From contig JAEZHR010000029.1 of assembly GCA_023416415.1 (NCBI GenBank), positions 1-7,799 on the forward strand: a DNA stretch of 7,799 nucleotides, in the 5' to 3' direction. This document shows, piece by piece, positions 4,266 to 7,799 of this stretch. The notes under the pieces are model-generated. The model saw only the letters and a program-made list of their open reading frames with translations. It searched no databases and had not been told where the DNA came from. Every line of letters begins with the position of its first letter. Within the stretch, counting starts at the first letter, position 1. A program made the position numbers and the translations under genes. The DNA comes from Pseudomonadota bacterium (GTDB lineage Bacteria > Pseudomonadota > Gammaproteobacteria > Burkholderiales > Burkholderiaceae_D).

Positions 4266-6943
4266 GCGCTCTCCATCGAAGTGCGCGGCGCATTGGCCGG
4301 GAACAGAAAGCGCCGCAGCATCAGGCCCGCCATTTCCGCAGCGGGCACCGGTTGCGAGACGAAGTATCCCTGCACCTCGTCGCAGTTAAGCGACTGCAGC
4401 ACGCGCAGCTGTTCGCACGTTTCCACGCCTTCGGCCACGATGCCGATGCCCAGGGCCTCGGCCATGGAGACGATGGCTTTGAACAGCGCCTTGCCTTCTT
4501 CGCTGTCGGCCAGCGTGATGGTGAAGGCACGGTCGACCTTCAGAATGTCGACGTTCAGGCGCTGCAGCTGCGACAGCGAAGAGTAACCGGTACCAAAATC
4601 GTCGACCAGCAGCTTGACGCCGAGCGCGCGCAATCCATCCAGCTCGCCGGCGACCGTTTCGTCCTGGCCGGCCATGCAGGATTCGGTAAGCTCGACGCCG
4701 ATCAGCTCGGGTTCGACCCCGTACCTTTCCATGCAGTCAGCGAGCATGTCCTTGACGCGACCGCTGTTGAACTGCAAAGCCGAAACATTGATTGAGACGG
4801 GAACGACAGGCAGGCCCTGGGCTTTCCACTGCGCGATCTGGGCGCAGGCCTTCTCGACCACCATGCGCCCCAGGCGCAGGATCAGTCCGGTTTCTTCGGC
4901 CACCTCGATGAATTCCAGCGGCGGCACCATGCCGCGTTCGGAATGCACCCAGCGTAGCAGCGCTTCCACCGACAGCAGGCGGCCGCTGGCCGTATCCACG
5001 CGCGGCTGGTAGTGCAGCACGAATTCATCGCGTTCGATGGCCTGGCGCAAGGCCTGCTCACGGGAGATGCGCAGGCGAAGCGAGTCCGACAGATGCGAGT
5101 GATAGAAGTGGTAGCGCGCCTTGCCGGCCGCCTTGGCCGCATACATGGCGATATCGGCGTGCTTGAGCAGCGTGAGCCCGTCCTCGCCATCGTCGGGAAA
5201 CATCGAGATGCCGACCGAGGCCTGCACTGCATGTCCGTTGGCGGCACCCAGTGCGAACGGCTCGGACAAGCCGTTGACGATCAGGTGGGCAACCCGCACG
5301 ACGTCGTCGACGCGCTGCACCTGCTGAAGCAGCACCGCGAATTCGTCGCCGCCCAGGCGCACCACCTGATCGGTGGCGCGCACCAGCGATTTCAGGCGCA
5401 GCGAAACGGCCTTGAGCACTTCGTCGCCGGTGGCGTGACCGAGGGTGTCGTTGATGTCCTTGAAGTCGTCGAGATCGATGAACAGGACGGCGAGGTGATG
5501 CTCCCCGGCGCGCGCCTGTTCCAGTGCGCGCGGCAGAAAGTTGCCGAGCCAATGGCGGTTCGGCAGGCCCGTCACGGCATCGACATTGGCCAGCGTCGCC
5601 AGAGCCTCCTGCTGAGCATACGCTTCGGAAACGTCGCGCATCGTGACGGCCAGCCCGGCGCGCGTGCGCACCGCGCGGCGATGTACCCATTCCGCCCGCA
5701 CCGGACTGCCTGGCGGCACGCGGATTTCCTCTTCCTGAAAGCCGTTCTTCAGTGCCACGCGCAGCTCCGCGAGCGCTTTGCTGAAAAGGTCGCCCCGATA
5801 AACCTGCGACAGGCGCAGGCCCAGCAGATCCATGCGCGAAATGCCGATCAGATTCGCCGCACGTTCGTTGCAATCGGCGAACTGGAAGTCGACTGCGCAT
5901 CCGCGGGCGTCGAGCAGCGGGCGCAGCATGTAGAAGCCCTCGCGCGCGGCATCGACCGCCAGCCGATAGGTTTCCTTGACTTCCTCGGCCTGCTGCCGGC
6001 GCCAGGCCAGACGCGCGGAAAGCACCATGCCGACGCTGGCGAACAGGAACAGGATCACGCTGGCGATGGTCGCGGTGGCGAGCGTGCGTCGCTCACTGGC
6101 GCGATAGGCAGCAAAGGCGTTCGTCTCCGACAGTGCAGCGAGTGCCACCAGCGGGTAGTCGTCGAGCCGATTCCAGGCGACGATGCGCGGCGCGTTGTCG
6201 CGGAAACGCTCGCCGGCCTCGGACCGCACGCCGCTGCTCTGCAAGAAAACCGGCGCACTGCGATAGGAAAGCTGCCTGGTTGCGCTCCCCTCGCCGAGAT
6301 GCGTGGCGAGCGCGTTCCCGTCAGCACTGCGCACGGTAATGAAATCACCACTGCCAAGCAGTGCCACGTCGTAGAAGGAAACCAGGTAGTTGGGCCGCAC
6401 GCTGATCAGCGCCACGCCCGCGAATCTGCCGTCGGGCGCATCGATGGCGCGCGAGAAGACGATCGGCGCCTGCGGCAACTCCGGACCGGCGTGACCGCCG
6501 GTGATGAGCAGCGCGTCGCGTTCCGCGTTCATGTGCCGGCGCAGAAGCGCGGCAGTGTCCTTCACATGCATGCCGCCCTCCGAGCCGGTGCTGGCCACGA
6601 CCCGGCCTTCGCGATCGAGGATGGCCGCGGCCATGCCCGCGTTGCCGGCCACCAGACCGAGCGCGCTCTGGCGCGCGAGATCGAATGCGTCCCCGGCGTT
6701 TTCGCGCGCGTACTTCATGCCCAGCGTAATGCGGTCGATCTGATCCACGGTGCGGCGCAGCTGCTCGGCATAGGCGCGAGAGAGTGACTGCGATTGCTGG
6801 ACCACCGCCGCACGCACTTTCCGGTAATCCTGCTGCAGCAGCGACAGCGTGATGGCCCACGTCAAAGCGATCAGGATGCCGCCCACTGCGGGCCAGGTCA
6901 GGATGGTCAGCGCATGCCGACGCAGAAAGCCGCTGCCTTGCAT
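4262..6943 (-). CDS. Membrane Cache-like/PAS/GGDEF/EAL cyclic-di-GMP signalling protein
   Basis: This 893-residue protein (from ATG 6943) has helix TM1 at 13-35, a periplasmic sensor of about 245 residues resembling a double-Cache domain, TM2 at about 287-312, a PAS-like domain at about 323-441, GGDEF at about 453-611 and EAL at about 627-875. The cyclase motif GGDEF (531-535) is intact, with an inhibitory-site RxxD (522-525) the usual five residues ahead. The phosphodiesterase motifs are also intact: EAL (660-662), NVS, ELTES, DDFGTGYSS (781-789), KVDRAF, EGVET and QGYF. Both synthesis and hydrolysis of cyclic-di-GMP are therefore possible, and which dominates is not readable. ATG 6943 has AGGA seven bases upstream. 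ATG 6958 is an alternative, adding five residues. The gene lies downstream of DUF1232 on the same strand and meets the LysR gene tail-to-tail. Confidence 0.95.
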   Translation of the reverse strand: MQGSGFLRRHALTILTWPAVGGILIALTWAITLSLLQQDYRKVRAAVVQQSQSLSRAYAEQLRRTVDQIDRITLGMKYARENAGDAFDLARQSALGLVAGNAGMAAAILDREGRVVASTGSEGGMHVKDTAALLRRHMNAERDALLITGGHAGPELPQAPIVFSRAIDAPDGRFAGVALISVRPNYLVSFYDVALLGSGDFITVRSADGNALATHLGEGSATRQLSYRSAPVFLQSSGVRSEAGERFRDNAPRIVAWNRLDDYPLVALAALSETNAFAAYRASERRTLATATIASVILFLFASVGMVLSARLAWRRQQAEEVKETYRLAVDAAREGFYMLRPLLDARGCAVDFQFADCNERAANLIGISRMDLLGLRLSQVYRGDLFSKALAELRVALKNGFQEEEIRVPPGSPVRAEWVHRRAVRTRAGLAVTMRDVSEAYAQQEALATLANVDAVTGLPNRHWLGNFLPRALEQARAGEHHLAVLFIDLDDFKDINDTLGHATGDEVLKAVSLRLKSLVRATDQVVRLGGDEFAVLLQQVQRVDDVVRVAHLIVNGLSEPFALGAANGHAVQASVGISMFPDDGEDGLTLLKHADIAMYAAKAAGKARYHFYHSHLSDSLRLRISREQALRQAIERDEFVLHYQPRVDTASGRLLSVEALLRWVHSERGMVPPLEFIEVAEETGLILRLGRMVVEKACAQIAQWKAQGLPVVPVSINVSALQFNSGRVKDMLADCMERYGVEPELIGVELTESCMAGQDETVAGELDGLRALGVKLLVDDFGTGYSSLSQLQRLNVDILKVDRAFTITLADSEEGKALFKAIVSMAEALGIGIVAEGVETCEQLRVLQSLNCDEVQGYFVSQPVPAAEMAGLMLRRFLFPANAPRTSMESA

Positions 6944-7046
6944 TTCGCTGTCCTGCATTTTCTTGCCGCACGCGCGCGGATCCTTGCCGTCGCTACCGCG
7001 CGGATGCGAAGAATAGCGAAATGCGGGCACGGCTTCGTCGCGTACT

Positions 7047-7074
7047 GCCTGAGCAGACAGCGGCCAGCTCAGGC
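7047..7074 (-). terminator. Stem-loop at the 3' end of the DUF1232 gene
   Basis: GCCTGAGC and GCTCAGGC form a perfect eight-base-pair stem around a twelve-base loop. The structure overlaps the DUF1232 stop codon (7071-7069) and ends about 100 bases before the GGDEF-EAL start. No T-run follows on the minus strand. It could reduce read-through into the next gene or mark an RNA processing point, and a true intrinsic terminator is unlikely. Confidence 0.35.
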
Positions 7075-7365
7075 TGGCATGCGCCAGCGTCCGCGCGCGA
7101 CGGCCGCCTGGGCATCGGCCAGGACAGCAGGAGGTGCCATGCGCAACAGCACGGGCACCACCAGCGCAAGCAGCGTCACGTCATCGGCCCAGCCCAGAAA
7201 TGCCAGCCAGTCCGGCAGGAGATCGACCGGACTGATCACGTACAGCCCCGTCAGCATGACGGCAAGCTTCAGCGCACGCGGCGCCCGGGGGTGGCGAAAC
7301 ACCTGCCAGAGAACGAGGAGATCACGCCCGGCCATGCGGAGCAGGCGCCAGAGTCTAAGCAACAT
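7069..7365 (-). CDS. DUF1232 / YkvA-like small membrane protein
   Basis: This 98-residue protein carries the DUF1232 signature YVISPVDLLPDWLAFLGWADD (42-62). Hydrophobic stretches flank it at about 33-44 and 63-75, so it is probably an inner-membrane protein. The N-terminal part is Arg/Leu rich and amphipathic. The family is widespread and its biochemical role is not established. ATG 7365 is chosen because GGGAG lies five bases upstream. An in-frame ATG at 7398 lacks such a site and would add eleven unlike residues. The gene is divergent from a hemerythrin-domain gene and sits about 125 bases upstream of the GGDEF-EAL gene on the same strand, so cotranscription is possible although a hairpin lies between them. 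Confidence 0.88.
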   Translation of the reverse strand: MLLRLWRLLRMAGRDLLVLWQVFRHPRAPRALKLAVMLTGLYVISPVDLLPDWLAFLGWADDVTLLALVVPVLLRMAPPAVLADAQAAVARGRWRMPA

Positions 7366-7578
7366 TCTTGCTCCCTGTGTAAGAGGACATTGCTGCACGT
7401 CATTGTGTAGCTGCGATTAGGCAGCATCCTTAGGGAAAAGTGCCCGCAAAGTTACAGAATTAAGATGCCGTTCGGCAAACGGCGCGATCGCGCTGCGCCG
7501 GAGCAAGCCTTTCGCGGCCCGTCTGAACCAGCGCCCCCTCCATCTCTCTAACGTGAACAATTTCCCAATGGAGCGAGA
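7366..7578. promoter_or_regulatory. Divergent intergenic region with several hairpins
   Basis: These 213 bases separate the DUF1232 and hemerythrin-domain genes and should hold both promoters. I could not identify a convincing -35/-10 pair. Inverted repeats present are GCTGC/GCAGC (7410-7425), GCCGTT/AACGGC (7467-7483) and CGGCGC/GCGCCG (7480-7500). The last loop contains the palindrome CGCGATCGCG. The latter two hairpins share bases 7480-7483 and so cannot both form fully. No T-run follows any of them in a position expected for termination. Confidence 0.4.
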
Positions 7579-7799
7579 ATGATGAGTGACACCGACGCCG
7601 TACGACTTCTGATCCTTCAGCACCGCGAGATGGAAGACTTGCTGGACGCAATCTGTACCGCAGACGAGTCCGAGCGCAAGCCGCTGTTCGCGCGCGTGGC
7701 CGATGAGTTGACGGTTCACATCAAGGCAGAAGAGCAGATCTTCTATCCGGCCGTACACGTTGCGCGCACCGAGGACGACCTGCTCGAGGCACTGGAAGA
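7579..7799 (+). CDS. Hemerythrin HHE-domain protein (partial, 3' end outside window)
   Basis: The first 73 residues begin with the N-terminal helix of a hemerythrin-like four-helix bundle: LILQHREMEDLL with His15, followed by the second helix with HIKAEEQIFYPAV (47-59), which supplies His47 and Glu51 in the HxxxE pattern. These are usual ligands of the di-iron centre. The remaining His ligands would lie beyond the window edge. Bacterial single-domain members bind oxygen or nitric oxide or take part in iron-centre repair, and which applies here cannot be told. GGAG (7570-7573) precedes the double start ATGATG at 7579 and 7582, and either ATG may be used. The gene is divergent from DUF1232. A four-codon reading frame starting at 7568 ends on the same ATGATGA, probably by chance. 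Confidence 0.88.
   Translation, partial: MMSDTDAVRLLILQHREMEDLLDAICTADESERKPLFARVADELTVHIKAEEQIFYPAVHVARTEDDLLEALE

Noticed and set aside
5012..6787. Long open frame on the plus strand opposite the GGDEF-EAL gene (591 codons)
   Set aside because: It is antisense to a gene with clear domains throughout. The composition is Arg/Gln/His/Ala rich as expected of a mirror frame in GC-rich DNA, and no family motif is present.
7462..7472. AAGATGCCGTT, similar to an NsrR half-site, upstream of the hemerythrin gene
   Set aside because: Only one half-site is present, the opposing half is not recognisable, and no promoter has been located to give it a meaningful position.
7568..7582. Four-codon frame ATG-GAG-CGA-GAA-TGA ending on the hemerythrin start
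   Set aside because: It is too short to judge, overlaps the Shine-Dalgarno sequence itself and is expected by chance.

Overview
The window is GC-rich bacterial chromosome. Codon use, gene families and the small secreted protein family (with its VPPGHAKKW...HC..YNACG.PVYF signature) suggest a betaproteobacterium of the order Burkholderiales, possibly near Oxalobacteraceae. That placement is inferred from family recognition only. No tRNA, rRNA, CRISPR array, phage module or intact insertion sequence is visible.

Layout. Bases 1-108 are the 3' end of an unrecognised plus-strand gene. Bases 109-588 hold no intact gene. They carry a decayed IS5-type transposase relic on the minus strand (about 222-545), spread over all three frames. 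Next comes an AEC-family transporter on the minus strand (589-1545). A 220-base intergenic region separates it from a divergent small secreted protein on the plus strand (1766-2146). The secreted-protein gene converges on a minus-strand atypical short-chain dehydrogenase/epimerase (2263-3252), with a stem-loop between them. The SDR is divergent from a plus-strand LysR regulator (3339-4265). The 86 bases between these two contain a striking, nearly symmetric element in which both genes' putative sigma-70 promoters occupy the same 30 bases. The LysR gene runs tail-to-tail into a large minus-strand membrane GGDEF-EAL protein (4262-6943), and the two stop codons share the palindrome CTAG. Upstream of the GGDEF-EAL gene on the same strand lies a DUF1232/YkvA small membrane protein (7069-7365). 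A 213-base intergenic region with several hairpins then leads to a divergent plus-strand hemerythrin-domain protein cut off by the window end.

How they work together. The SDR-LysR pair looks like a standard LysR-plus-divergent-target module. Its shared promoter suggests mutually exclusive or regulator-switched transcription. The GGDEF-EAL protein is a periplasm-sensing cyclic-di-GMP enzyme that keeps both sets of active-site motifs. DUF1232 may be cotranscribed with it. The other genes look like independent housekeeping or accessory genes. I found no convincing new multigene system. The most interesting signals are the overlapping divergent promoter/dyad, the overlapping convergent stops, the in-frame 12-bp tandem repeat at the LysR N-terminus, and the frameshifted transposase relic.
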